Shown here: positions 1-11,551 of the stretch, one piece after another
How positions within the stretch are numbered: position 1 is the first letter of the stretch
Layout of the letters: each line of letters begins with the position of its first letter
Source: PALSA-612 sp963711315
GTDB taxonomy: Bacteria; Actinomycetota; Thermoleophilia; Gaiellales; Gaiellaceae
Assembly (NCBI GenBank): GCA_963711315.1
Contig: CAVQDQ010000001.1
Location: 301,871-365,870 of the forward strand
DNA length: 64,000 nucleotides
Reading direction: 5' to 3'
Made by a program: the position numbers and the translations under genes
Notes under the pieces: generated by a model
The model's database searches: none
What the model was told of the DNA's origin: nothing
What the model saw: only the letters and a program-made list of their open reading frames with translations

Positions 1-1
1 C

Positions 2-268
2 CGGACCCACGAGGTCGTGTCAGGGCTCTGCCTGCGCACCGACGAGTGGGAGGAAAGCGGGCTGGCGGTGACGGCGGTCACGTTCCGTGGACTGACCGCA
101 GACGAGATCGCCGACTACGTCGCGGCCGGCGAGTGGCAAGGCCGTGCCGGCGCGTATGCGATCCAGGGTCTCGGCGCGGCGCTCGTCGAGCGAATCGACG
201 GCGATTACCTCAACGTCGTCGGCCTCCCCGCGCCGCTGCTTCTGGGCTTCATGCAAGGGCGGCAATGA
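2..268 (+). CDS. maf: Maf-family nucleoside triphosphate pyrophosphatase, 3' part
   Basis: Open at the left window edge; the frame is already coding at base 2. The visible 88 codons include the Maf-type HEVVSGL stretch, the GRAGAYAIQG motif and the C-terminal NVVGLPAPLL stretch that end Maf/YhdE proteins. These enzymes hydrolyse non-canonical or specific NTPs to NMP and PPi as house-cleaning or septum-linked factors. Maf genes commonly precede mreB, as here with a 25-base gap. The N-terminal half with the Ser-Xaa-Arg-Arg substrate loop lies outside the window. Confidence 0.88.
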   Translation, partial: RTHEVVSGLCLRTDEWEESGLAVTAVTFRGLTADEIADYVAAGEWQGRAGAYAIQGLGAALVERIDGDYLNVVGLPAPLLLGFMQGRQ

Positions 269-293
269 CGCGCGGCTAGACTCCACCTCCCCG

Positions 294-1355
294 ATGGGCA
301 TCTTCGACAACCTCACAGGCTTCGGCAGCCGTGACATGGCGGTCGACCTCGGCACGGCGAACACGCTCGTGTACGTCCGTGGGCGCGGCATCGTCCTCTC
401 CGAGCCCTCGGTGGTCGCGATCGACACGCGCTCGGGCGAGGTGCACGCCGTCGGAGTCGAGGCGAAGCGAATGCTCGGCCGCACACCGGGCTCGATCTCG
501 GCCATCCGTCCGCTGAAGGACGGCGTCATCGCCGACTTCGACGTCACGGAACAGATGCTCCGCCACTTCATCCACAAGGTGCACCAGCACCGCTTTGCCC
601 ACCCGCGGGTAGTCGTCTGCGTCCCTTCGGGCGTGACCGGGGTCGAGCGGCGGGCCGTCGAGGAGGCGACGCTCTCGGCCGGCGCGCGCCAGGCCTACCT
701 GATCGAGGAGCCGATGGCGGCTGCGATCGGAGCGGGCCTTCCCATCGCAGAGCCCGCGGGCAACATGATCGTCGACGTCGGCGGCGGCACGAGCGAGGTG
801 GCCGTCATCTCGCTCGGCGGCATCGTCGTCTCCCAGAGCCTCCGCGTCGGCGGCGACGAGATGGACGAGTCCATCGTCAATCACGTCAAGAAGGAGTACA
901 AGCTCCTGATCGGCCAGCAGACGGCCGAGGAGATCAAGCTCGAGATCGGCTCGGCCTACCCGATGAAGGACGAGCTGAAGGCGGAGGTTCGCGGACGCGA
1001 CATGCTGACCGGCCTCCCAAAGACTGTGGTCATGTCTTCCGACGAGGTGCGCCACGCCCTCGAGGATCCGGTCGGCCAGATCCTCGATGCCATCAGACAG
1101 ACGCTCGACAAGACTCCTCCCGAGCTCGCCGCGGACATCATGGACCGGGGCGTGATGCTGGCCGGCGGGGGCGCGCTGCTCACCGGCCTGGACGAGCGCC
1201 TGCGCCACGAGACCCACATGCCCGTCCATGTGGCGGACTCGCCTCTCACGTGCGTAGCCGTGGGGTCCGGCAAGAGCCTCGAAGAGTTCGAAGTCATTCA
1301 CCGCAGCCAGAAAGACCGGGGCCGCAACCGGAGCCGGGCTAACAGCCGGGTCTGA
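294..1355 (+). CDS. mreB: Rod shape-determining protein MreB (actin homologue)
   Basis: A 353-residue protein of normal MreB length. The ATG at 294 gives the usual MGIF N terminus; longer in-frame extensions overlap maf and look non-coding. The phosphate-1 loop DLGTANT is at residues 18-24 and the phosphate-2 loop DVGGGTSE near 160; the C-terminal AGGGALL motif is also present. MreB polymerises on the inner membrane face in an ATP-dependent way and guides the elongasome (MreC, MreD, PBP2, RodA), all encoded directly downstream on the same strand. Its presence argues for a rod-shaped cell. Confidence 0.96.
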   Translation: MGIFDNLTGFGSRDMAVDLGTANTLVYVRGRGIVLSEPSVVAIDTRSGEVHAVGVEAKRMLGRTPGSISAIRPLKDGVIADFDVTEQMLRHFIHKVHQHRFAHPRVVVCVPSGVTGVERRAVEEATLSAGARQAYLIEEPMAAAIGAGLPIAEPAGNMIVDVGGGTSEVAVISLGGIVVSQSLRVGGDEMDESIVNHVKKEYKLLIGQQTAEEIKLEIGSAYPMKDELKAEVRGRDMLTGLPKTVVMSSDEVRHALEDPVGQILDAIRQTLDKTPPELAADIMDRGVMLAGGGALLTGLDERLRHETHMPVHVADSPLTCVAVGSGKSLEEFEVIHRSQKDRGRNRSRANSRV

Positions 1356-1396
1356 TCGCAGCCGTTCCGCAGGCTTCCCTACACTAAGGAACCCTC

Positions 1397-2356
1397 GTGC
1401 CTCGCCACCGATCAGCACGGGTCGGGACGCTCGTTCCGACCGGGCGGCGGCCCGTTGCCCCGGCAGGAGCGCCTGCGAAGCTGGGGCGGCCGCTGCTACG
1501 GCGAGTGACCGTCATCGGTCTCGTCGTGCTCTCGCTTGCGCTGCTCAGCGTGTACTTCCGCGAGTCGTCGAGCGGCACGCTGCACAGCGTGCAGGACGCC
1601 GGCGCGTCGGTGATCTACCCCTTCCAGGTGGCGGCGGAGCGCGTGGCGCAACCGTTCGAGGATGCCTTCGGCTGGGCGGGGGACGTTCTCGGCGCCGAGT
1701 CGGAGAACGAGAAGCTGCGCGCCGAGGTCAAGCGCTTGCGGCAGCAGCTCGTACAGAGCCAGACCGCGGTGCTGCAGAACGCCGAGCTGCGCCGGCTGCT
1801 CCGCTTCCGGCAAGGGACGACCTTCCCGGGCGACTACAACGGCGTGGCTGCCCGCATCATCGGCCGCACACCGGGGCAGTTCGAGCAGCAGGTGCTGATC
1901 GCCGCCGGCTCGAACGCTCGCGTCCACGTCAACGACCCCGTGGTCACCGCCGCCGGCCTCGTCGGACGCGTGACGCGAGTGTCGCGGCGCAGCGCCCGCG
2001 TGACGCTGCTAACGGACGAGACCAGCGCCGTCTCGGCTCTCGACCTCAAGACGAACGCCGCAGGCATCGTCAGCCACGGCGTCGCCGGCGGCGACGCACT
2101 CGCCCTCGAGCGGGTGCAGAAAGAGGACGTCGTCGAGGCCGGCGACGTCGTGATCTCCGCGGGCTGGCGATCCGGCCGCCTCGCGTCGATCTACCCGCGC
2201 GGGATCCCGATCGGCCTCGTCACCAGCGTCGGCCAGCTCGACACGGACATCTACAAGCGGATCGAGGTCGACCCATTCGTCGACTTCTCCTCGCTCGACT
2301 CGGTGCTCGTGCTGGTGGAGAAGCCGGGGACCTCGACGCGGGCGAGCCGCCGATGA
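1397..2356 (+). CDS. mreC: Rod shape-determining protein MreC
   Basis: Starts at GTG 1397 and gives 319 residues. A basic N-terminal tail of about 35 residues is followed by one membrane span (about 37-54), a coiled coil (roughly 95-135, rich in E, L, R, Q) and the beta-rich MreC core with the conserved AAGSNARV and GLVGRVTRVS segments. MreC is a bitopic scaffold that activates PBP2 from the outer membrane face. The gene follows mreB by 41 bases and overlaps mreD by 4 (ATGA), which indicates translational coupling. Confidence 0.94.
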   Translation: MPRHRSARVGTLVPTGRRPVAPAGAPAKLGRPLLRRVTVIGLVVLSLALLSVYFRESSSGTLHSVQDAGASVIYPFQVAAERVAQPFEDAFGWAGDVLGAESENEKLRAEVKRLRQQLVQSQTAVLQNAELRRLLRFRQGTTFPGDYNGVAARIIGRTPGQFEQQVLIAAGSNARVHVNDPVVTAAGLVGRVTRVSRRSARVTLLTDETSAVSALDLKTNAAGIVSHGVAGGDALALERVQKEDVVEAGDVVISAGWRSGRLASIYPRGIPIGLVTSVGQLDTDIYKRIEVDPFVDFSSLDSVLVLVEKPGTSTRASRR

Positions 2357-2874
2357 TCGATGCACTCAAGGTCGCCGTCGCCGTCTTTATCGCGGCGGTG
2401 CTCCAGGCGTCGGTGTTCTCGGACGCTTCTATCCTCGGTGCCGCGCCCGACATCCTGCTTGTCACCCTCGTGGCCGTTGCCCTCCTCCGCGGAGCGACCA
2501 CGGGTGCGGTCGCCGGCTTCTTCGGAGGGCTCGTGATCGACATCGCTCTGCTCGACACGCTCGGCGTGACGTCGCTGCTGCTGACCCTCGTCGGCTACTG
2601 GGCAGGCCGCTACGGCGAGACGACTCCGTCACGCCGCCGCTACGCGCCGTACCTCGCGGTGGGCGTGATGACGGTGCTCTACCTCGTCGGCATGCTCGCG
2701 CTGCGCTTCATGTTGGCCGAGCCCGCTCCGGCGCGCGACGTGCTCGTCGACACCTTGTTCCAGTCCGTCGCGCTCAACCTCTTGCTCACGTGGCCGGTCT
2801 TCGCCGTCGTCCGGCGGCTGCTTCCTCGCCGCCCGGCTGCGACGTTCGGCCCAGAGGTGAGTGCTCTTGGCTAG
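2353..2874 (+). CDS. mreD: Rod shape-determining protein MreD
   Basis: A 173-residue, strongly hydrophobic protein with about five predicted membrane spans and the glycine-rich GFFGGLVIDI segment typical of MreD. It begins with ATGA overlapping the mreC stop and ends inside the start region of the PBP2 gene. MreD is an integral membrane partner of MreC in the elongasome. Sequence conservation in this family is low, so position between mreC and PBP2 carries much of the assignment. Confidence 0.9.
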   Translation: MIDALKVAVAVFIAAVLQASVFSDASILGAAPDILLVTLVAVALLRGATTGAVAGFFGGLVIDIALLDTLGVTSLLLTLVGYWAGRYGETTPSRRRYAPYLAVGVMTVLYLVGMLALRFMLAEPAPARDVLVDTLFQSVALNLLLTWPVFAVVRRLLPRRPAATFGPEVSALG

Positions 2875-4868
2875 TACCGGTCAGCAGCTGCCGAGCTTCC
2901 TCCCGCCCGACCCGAAGGTCGAGGAGCCGTATCTGCTGACACCGCGCATGGCGATGCGGGTTGCCGTCCTCGGTGGCATCGCATTGATCGCGTTCGGCGT
3001 CCTCTTCCTCCGGCTGTGGTCGCTCCAGATCCTTTCGCCGGAGAAGTACCAGACAGCCGCGCTCGAGAACCAGCTTCGCCTCGACCGCATCGAGGCTCCG
3101 CGCGGCACGATCGTCGACCGCAACGGCCGCCCGCTCGTTCGTAACGTGGTCTCGACGGCGGTCGTGCTCTGGCCGGCCAACCTGCCACTGGGCTCGGGCC
3201 GCGACACGGAAGTGCGGGAGCTGGCCAAGATCCTCGACGCCCCCTTCTGGAGACTCCGCCGGCAAATTCGCTCTCACCAGAACGATCCGCTGACGCCGGT
3301 GACGCTGAAGGTGGCCGTTTCCCCGGAGGTGATCGCGTACCTCGAAGAGCACAGGAGCGAGCTCCCGGGCGTCGACCTCAAGCAGACCTACCTGCGCTCC
3401 TACCCGGCCGAGTCGCTAATGGCCCAGGTGCTCGGCTACGTCAACGAGATCTCGGCCGAGCCAGCTGAAGCAGATGCGCAAGGACGGCTACGTGCTCGGC
3501 GACCGGATCGGCCAATCGGGCGTCGAAGCCGCGTTCGACACGTACCTGCGCGGAACGGCCGGCATCGCCGAGCTTCGTGTCGACTCGCTGGGCCGACCCA
3601 AGAGCGAGCTGACGCTGACGCGGGCACCGACGCCGGGCGACAACATCCGGCTCACGATCGACGTCTCGCTTCAGCGCGCCGCCGAGCGTGCGCTGCAATA
3701 CGGCATCGCGCGTGCGCACGCCGATGGCAAGTGGGCGGCGAACGGCGGCGCGATCGTCGCGCTCGATCCGAACACCGGCGACGTGCTCGCGATGGCGTCG
3801 AACCCGACGTTCCGGCCCAGCGTTTACACGGGACGGGACGACGAGAAGCTGAAGCCGCTGCTCGACGCCGAGACCGCGCGCAGGGAGAACTATCCGGGCC
3901 TGAACCGCGCCACCGCCGCGATCTATCCGCCCGGCTCGACCTTCAAGCCGATCACGGCGCTGGCCGCGCTGCAGGAGCATCTGGTCGACCAGTACACGCT
4001 CCTGCCGTGCACGGGCTCGTACAGGGTGGAGGGCGTCACGGGCGCCGACCAGGTATTCAACAACTGGGACCTCAATGTCGACCGGCCGATGGCAATGACG
4101 GAGGCGATCGCGGCCTCCTGCGATACGTACTTCTACCGCCTGGGGACGATGTTCTATGACCTGCCTCCGGAGCGCGGCCACCCGCTGCAGGCGTGGGCCA
4201 GCCGCTTCGGGATCGGTTCCCTGACGGGTGTCGACATCGCTCCCGAGGCGAAAGGGATCCTGCCAACCCCGGAGTGGCGCGAGGCCACATACACGAACGA
4301 GATCGACAAGCTCTGGAAGCCGGGCGACTCGATCCAGCTGACCATCGGCCAGAAGGACGTCGCAGTGACGCCTTTGCAGATGGCGCGCTTCTTCGCGCTC
4401 GTCGCCAACGGCGGCAAGGTCGTGACGCCGCACGTCGTCTCCGCCGTCGAGAAGACCGGCGGCCAGAACGCGGCGCCGACGGTCATCAAGTCCTTCCAGC
4501 CGCCGCCGCCGGCCGACAGCGGCGCCGATCCGACGGCGATCGACGTGATCCAGGGCGCGCTCTACGACGCCACGCACGCTTCGTACGGCACTGCGACCTC
4601 CGTCTTCGGCAACTTCTCGATCCCCGTCGCCGGCAAGACCGGCACGGCGGAGAAGGTCGTACAGCTACCCGGTTACAGCTACCCGCTGCTGCTCGACCAG
4701 TCGTGGTGGTGTGGTTACGCGCCCGCGGACAGTCCCACCATCGCGCTCTGTGCGGTGATCGAGAACGGCGGCCACGGAGGCACGGCGGCCGCGCCCGCGG
4801 CGCTCAAGGTCTTCGAGAACTACTTCCACACGAAGGCGCCGACCATCGGCGCGATCAACTCCGACTGA
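2867..4868 (+). CDS. mrdA: Penicillin-binding protein 2 (class B transpeptidase), interrupted by one frameshift
   Basis: With one base removed this is a full-length PBP2 of about 666 residues. Reading starts at TTG 2867 (GAGGTG ribosome site about 7 bases upstream) or GTG 2861, and has a membrane anchor near residues 25-45 and the dimerisation domain up to VNEISAE. There the frame breaks: one extra C at 3461/3462. The next frame continues with QLKQMRKDGY and the transpeptidase domain, which has the catalytic STFK motif, SCD, and KTGT near the end. PBP2 cross-links peptidoglycan during elongation. A real loss in an otherwise intact mre operon is unlikely, so I favour a sequence error. The stop overlaps the rodA start by one base. 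Confidence 0.9.
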
Positions 4869-6052
4869 TGGCCGAGTACGTCGACACCGTCCAGAGCACC
4901 CGCCGTCGCAGGCGACCCGCACCGTTCGCGCGGTCGGAGGAGCGGCCGCTCATCGCTCGACTCGACTGGGTGCTGCTCGCCGCCGCCGGCGGCCTCGTCG
5001 TCTTCGGGCTCTGGGCCATCTCAGGGATCACCCGTCACGACGTCCCGGGCGAGCCGGACTACTACCTCACGCGCCAGCTCGTGTTCGCCGGGGTCGGAAT
5101 CGTGCTGATGGTGGGCGCGATCTTCATCGATCCCGCGCTGTACAGACGATGGAAGGCTGCTCTCTACAGCGTGATGATCGGCCTGATGGTGCTCGTAGCG
5201 CTCCTCGGCACCGTCGCCCGCGGATCCCGCCGCTGGATCGACGTCTCGTTCTTCCGCTTTCAGCCCTCCGAGTTCGGGAAGCTCATGTTCGTCCTCTTCA
5301 TCGCCGCTCTCCTCGCCGACCGCATCAGGCGCATCGAGGACGTGCGGACGCCGCTGCTGGCCATCGCGCTCGCGGTGCCGCCGGTGCTGCTCGTCTTCCT
5401 CCAGCCGGACCTCGGCAGCGGGCTCGTCTACCTGGCCGCCCTCGGCGCGTGCCTCTTCGTGGCCGGCGTCCGCTGGCTGCACCTGGCAGTGCTCATGGCG
5501 ATCACCCTGATCGTGGTGTCGGCGGCTCTGTGGGTCTTGCCCGCCGTGGGGATAGAGGTGCTCAAGCCGTACCAGACCGACCGCCTGACAGGCTTCCTCG
5601 ACCCCAACCAGGACCCGCAGGGCACGACGTGGAACCAACGCCAGTCGATCACGGCCGTCGGCTCCGGCGGCTTCTCGGGGCGAGGCGTGGACGAGGCCAC
5701 GCAGACGCGGCTCGACTACCTGCCCGAGCACGCCACCGACTTCGCGTTCGCCTCGCTATCCGAGCAGCGCGGGTTCGTCGGCGCCGGCGTCCTGCTCCTG
5801 CTCTACCTACTCGTCGTCTGGCGGGGACTGAAGATCGCCACCATCGCGCGCGACGCCTTCTCGGCCATCGCCGCGACGGGCATCGTCTTCGCGCTGCTGT
5901 TCCAGATCTTCATCAACATCGGGATGGCCACCGGCGTGGCACCGGTGACGGGCATCACGCTTCCGTTCGTGAGCGTCGGCGGGTCCTCGCTCGTGGCGAA
6001 CCTCGTCGCGATAGGCGTGCTGGAGGCGATCGCCGTCCGCGGCGGGCGGTGA
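4868..6052 (+). CDS. rodA: Peptidoglycan glycosyltransferase RodA (SEDS family)
   Basis: The ATG at 4868 overlaps the PBP2 stop (TGATG) and gives 394 residues. A basic N-terminal tail precedes about ten membrane spans. SEDS-family landmarks are visible: the FRFQPSEFGK segment, FLQPDLGSG, the long extracellular loop with QRQSITAVGSGG, and ATDFAFASLSEQRG before the C-terminal GVAPVTGITLPFVSVGGSS signature. RodA polymerises glycan strands from lipid II, paired with the PBP2 encoded upstream. The open frame extends further 5' but that part only shadows the PBP2 gene. Confidence 0.95.
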   Translation: MAEYVDTVQSTRRRRRPAPFARSEERPLIARLDWVLLAAAGGLVVFGLWAISGITRHDVPGEPDYYLTRQLVFAGVGIVLMVGAIFIDPALYRRWKAALYSVMIGLMVLVALLGTVARGSRRWIDVSFFRFQPSEFGKLMFVLFIAALLADRIRRIEDVRTPLLAIALAVPPVLLVFLQPDLGSGLVYLAALGACLFVAGVRWLHLAVLMAITLIVVSAALWVLPAVGIEVLKPYQTDRLTGFLDPNQDPQGTTWNQRQSITAVGSGGFSGRGVDEATQTRLDYLPEHATDFAFASLSEQRGFVGAGVLLLLYLLVVWRGLKIATIARDAFSAIAATGIVFALLFQIFINIGMATGVAPVTGITLPFVSVGGSSLVANLVAIGVLEAIAVRGGR

Positions 6053-6062
6053 AGCCGCCCTC

Positions 6063-6443
6063 TTAGAGAAGCTTGCGGCTCGCGAAGACGCGCTTCACGG
6101 AGCGCGCCGTATTCAGGGTCCGCGCGAAGCCGATGAACGGCGACAGGAAGATGACCGTCTCGACTATCTGCCCGGGCGGCACACCTACGTTGAGCGCGAT
6201 ACCGATGTGGTACTCGAGCTGAGGCTCCGCGCCGCCCATGGCCGATAGCGCCGAGATGGCGGCGAGCTGGCGAGCGTGATCGTCGAGCGTCGGCCGCGAG
6301 TAGATGTCGCCGTAGCCGAACTCGATCACGTAGCGGGCAAGATCGGGGGAGACCTCCTCCAGCCCGGCCATGACCGACTCGCCGTGTTCGCCGGCGAGCT
6401 CCGAGAGCCGCTGCCGGCCTTGCTCGTACCGATCGTCACCCAT
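6063..6443 (-). CDS. Carboxymuconolactone decarboxylase (AhpD-like) family protein
   Basis: A 126-residue protein; the ATG at 6443 has a good GAGGAGAAG ribosome site 6-8 bases upstream, whereas longer in-frame starts lack one. The fold signature of the CMD family is visible (RQLAAISALSAMGG, then a helix with HIGIALNVGVPPGQIVETVIF). No CxxC redox pair is present, so it is closer to the gamma-carboxymuconolactone decarboxylase branch than to the AhpD peroxidase partner. The substrate cannot be told. It converges on rodA. Confidence 0.8.
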   Translation of the reverse strand: MGDDRYEQGRQRLSELAGEHGESVMAGLEEVSPDLARYVIEFGYGDIYSRPTLDDHARQLAAISALSAMGGAEPQLEYHIGIALNVGVPPGQIVETVIFLSPFIGFARTLNTARSVKRVFASRKLL

Positions 6444-6496
6444 TGCGCTTCTCCTCTCGTGTACTCCGTCCGGATGGGGTCCTAGCATTGCCGAGC

Positions 6497-6712
6497 GTGG
6501 CAAAGCTCGAGAAGGCACTGCCGCCCCGATCCGAAGCAGAAGAGCTGCTCGAGATCGAGGAAGCCGACGCGTGGTTCGAGTATCTCGACAGCATTCGCAA
6601 CCTCGCGAGCAACGAGCAGCGGTATGCCGAGGTCGAGCCGTGGGCCTGGGCGCGGCTCGCGGTGCGCCTGCGCACGGTCCGCACGCGGAGATCGAAGCTC
6701 AAGGCGGCGTGA
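6497..6712 (+). CDS. Small conserved-type protein of unknown function (71 aa)
   Basis: Starts at GTG 6497 and ends 119 bases before the RNase E/G gene. The product is soluble, helical and ends in a very basic patch (RTVRTRRSKLK); the middle has aromatic residues (WFEYLDSIR, PWAWARL). It is divergent from the CMD-family gene, with about 53 bases between the two start codons. I recognise no domain. The acidic-then-basic layout could suit an RNA- or ribosome-associated protein, but that is only a guess from composition. Confidence 0.5.
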   Translation: MAKLEKALPPRSEAEELLEIEEADAWFEYLDSIRNLASNEQRYAEVEPWAWARLAVRLRTVRTRRSKLKAA

Positions 6713-6831
6713 CCCTACTGCTACGCTGGCTCGAGAGGTTTTCACAGTGATCCTCACACACAACGCGCTGCACGCCCCGCGCCCCTTGGCGGCCGCCGGT
6801 CGCGCGCGCGCTTATTTCGAAGGAGAAATTC

Positions 6832-9331
<2,500 letters not shown>

Positions 9332-9360
<29 letters not shown>

Positions 9361-10235
9361 CACCGACGGCGAAGATGCCGACGGCGACCAGCCCGATGGC
9401 CGCCCAGCCGACAGTCGCCTCGGGGACGATGAGGCTCGGAATCTCCCGCGACGTCCAACCTCGCTTCACGACCTGCTCGAGCCAGGCGTCTTGAACGGCG
9501 TTCGCGAGACCGTACGCCAGTATGAGCGCGAGATAGGCACCGACCGCCACCCGCAGGCGCGTAATCCGCATCCGGGAGAGCGCGAGAGCCGACAGCGCGA
9601 GCAGGAGGCCGTCCAGGCCGTGGTGGTGACCAGCGTGCACAGCTGCCGACGGCACGTCGTGGCCCGGCTGGAGCCGGAGTTCGTCTGTTTGCCAGACCGT
9701 CCCCAACACCGGTACACGCGCGAAGGATCCGCCCACCATCGCTACGAGCCAGGGGACGGCGAGGAACAGGAGCGCGATGGCGACGGCGAGGCGGGCAGGG
9801 TCGAGGGACCGGGGCGGTGCGAAATCCCCACCGAACCGCCGCCAGGCGATGATCGCGAGCAGGACGGTGATTGCCACTCCGGAAGCTGCGAGCGCGTTGA
9901 TCGGGCGAGCGTCGAGATCGGACTGCTTAACGACGCCGGGCCAGACGACGACGACGCAGAGGCCGACTGCGACGAGTCCGGCCAGTGCCGCGCTTCGGCC
10001 CCCGAGCCTCAACGCGACGATACCGGCAACGGGAATCGCCACAAGTGCCGCCGAGTAGTTCAGGAACACGAGCGCCACGGCCCAATCCGCCGCCGAGACC
10101 TTCGTGCGAGACGTTGTACAGCTCCTCGACGGGTGTTCGCGAGTACGTGAAGATGATCCCCGCCGCGATCACGCAGACCACGGAGAGGACGGCGATCGCC
10201 TCCCCGATGCCCCGGTCTCCGTTGCGGGCGTCCAT
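9332..10235 (-). CDS. Multi-pass membrane protein of unknown function, one frameshift
   Basis: Reading from ATG 10235 gives a first hydrophobic helix and a YNVSHEGLGG stretch; after a single extra base near 10075-10100 the next frame carries on with ALVFLNYSAALVAI and five or six more membrane spans. Together about 300 residues. A His-rich loop (AVHAGHHHGLDG) lies between later spans and could bind metal or face the outside. The last codons overlap the end of the RNase E/G gene by 29 bases, tail to tail. No family is recognised; the break resembles the other one-base insertions in this window. Confidence 0.65.
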
Positions 10236-10259
10236 CGTGCGTCGCTACACTACGCCGGT

Positions 10260-10284
10260 CGCGGGCCGGGCGTGCCCGCGTTTT
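10260..10284 (+). terminator. Terminator-like hairpin in the rplU leader
   Basis: A 7-bp perfect GC stem (CGCGGGC / GCCCGCG) with a 7-base loop is followed directly by TTTT, 22 bases ahead of the rplU start and downstream of the divergent gene start. The position in a 5' leader suggests an attenuator for the L21-L27 operon, as leaders of L21 genes are autoregulated in some bacteria. The four-T tract is short, so termination strength is uncertain. Confidence 0.4.
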
Positions 10285-10306
10285 CCACGTAGGAACGACA
10301 CCACGC

Positions 10307-10777
10307 ATGTACGCGATCATTTCCCTGCAAGGCAAGCAGTACCGCGTCGAGGAGGGCCAGCGGCTCATCGTCGACCGGCTTACTGCGCCTGCCGACAAGC
10401 CGTTCCACCCGCCGGTGCTCTTTGTCGGCGGCGACGGCAAGGCGGAGTTCTCGCCCAAGGGCGCCCAGGTGACGGCGAAGGTCGTCCAGGACGTGCTCGG
10501 CGACAAGATCCGCATCGGCAAGTACAAGCCGAAGTCGGGCCTCCGACGGCACACCGGCCACCGCAGCAAGCTCACGGAGGTCGAGATCACGGCGATCGCC
10601 CTCAAGGCTCCGGCCAGGGAGAAGGCTGAGCCGGAGGAGAAGGCGGAATCGGACGAGAAGGCCGCGCCCAAGGCGAAGGCGCCGGCCAAGCCTCGCGCGA
10701 CCGCTGCGAAGAAGGCTCCCGCCAAGAAAGCACCGGCTCGCAAGACGCCGGCGAAGACCACGAAAGAGGACGAGTAA
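10307..10777 (+). CDS. rplU: 50S ribosomal protein L21 with Lys/Ala-rich tail
   Basis: The first 100 residues are a standard L21 (MYAIISLQGKQYRVEEGQ, then KPKSGLRRHTGHRS, the family's C-terminal RNA-contact motif). A further 50 or so residues form a low-complexity tail of K, A, P and E, with PAKKAPA-type repeats, typical of some actinobacterial ribosomal proteins. L21 binds 23S rRNA near L20. The stop overlaps the rpmA start (TAATG). Confidence 0.96.
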   Translation: MYAIISLQGKQYRVEEGQRLIVDRLTAPADKPFHPPVLFVGGDGKAEFSPKGAQVTAKVVQDVLGDKIRIGKYKPKSGLRRHTGHRSKLTEVEITAIALKAPAREKAEPEEKAESDEKAAPKAKAPAKPRATAAKKAPAKKAPARKTPAKTTKEDE

Positions 10778-11025
10778 TGGCACACAAGAAAGGACTCGGC
10801 TCGTCGCGCAACGGGCGCGACTCCAATCCGAAGATGCTCGGCGTGAAGATCTTCTCCGGCCAGGACGTGAAGGCCGGGATGATCATCGTCCGCCAGCGCG
10901 GCACGCGCTTCAAGCCTGGCTCCGGCGCGGGCATCGGCCGCGACGACACGATCTTCGCGCTCCGCGACGGCACCGTTGCGTTCCGGACGAGCGGCGAGCG
11001 CCGCACCATTTCCGTAACGGACTGA
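10777..11025 (+). CDS. rpmA: 50S ribosomal protein L27
   Basis: An 82-residue protein of normal length. It opens MAHKKGLGSSRNGRDSNPK, so there is no cleavable N-terminal extension of the Firmicutes type; the N terminus reaches the peptidyl transferase centre. RQRGTRFKPG and GRDDTIFAL are family landmarks. The start overlaps the rplU stop by one base, so both proteins should be made in equal amounts. Confidence 0.97.
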   Translation: MAHKKGLGSSRNGRDSNPKMLGVKIFSGQDVKAGMIIVRQRGTRFKPGSGAGIGRDDTIFALRDGTVAFRTSGERRTISVTD

Positions 11026-11029
11026 CGAC

Positions 11030-11521
11030 GTGCGCGGCGCGCGCAATGGCATTTGGCTCGTCGCGGCGATCGGCATGACTGTCGCGGCCGTCCTGGCGAC
11101 TGCCGGTGCCGCAGGGACCGCCGCCACGAAACAGCGGATCGCGATCGAGGAACGGGCTGTCAGCGACTCGCCGACGGGCACCTTTAAGCTGCTGCCGCTC
11201 ACTCCTGGACCGGTCAAGGCGGACTCCGGCCGTGCCACCTTCTCTCTCAAGCGCGGCGGAACCAGCACTGCGTCCGGGCAGCGAGTGGCGACGTACGCGG
11301 TGACACAGACGCTTACCGGCAAGCGTGGCATCATCGAGATCCGCGCAGTGACGAAGTCGACGGACGCGGGCGGTGGGTACCTCGCGGGATCAGGTCCGTG
11401 GTCCATCACGGGCGGCACGAAGGCGTACAACCGGTTGCATGGCGGAGGACGCCAGTCGGGCGTGCTGACCCCCGCCAAGGTGATCTTCACGCGCTACGAG
11501 GGGTACGTGACTCTCCCTTGA
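11030..11521 (+). CDS. Secreted protein of unknown function (beta-rich)
   Basis: Begins at GTG 11030, only 4 bases after rpmA. A clear signal peptide or anchor (about residues 8-32) is followed by a 130-residue beta-rich domain ending in GPWSITGGTKAYNRLHGGG, a motif seen in secreted actinobacterial proteins where a signal of the form W-S-I-x-x-G-T-x-A-Y precedes a Gly-rich turn. Exported or cell-surface location is therefore likely. The function is not known, and its place between rpmA and obgE may be accidental. Confidence 0.65.
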   Translation: MRGARNGIWLVAAIGMTVAAVLATAGAAGTAATKQRIAIEERAVSDSPTGTFKLLPLTPGPVKADSGRATFSLKRGGTSTASGQRVATYAVTQTLTGKRGIIEIRAVTKSTDAGGGYLAGSGPWSITGGTKAYNRLHGGGRQSGVLTPAKVIFTRYEGYVTLP

Positions 11522-11551
11522 CGGCGTAAGCAGGCCGGTACGCTCGGCTGC

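Noticed and set aside
276..1418. Long antisense frames across mreB and many other genes
   Set aside because: They are Arg/Ala-rich shadows expected at very high GC, lack ribosome sites, and oppose genes with clear family matches.
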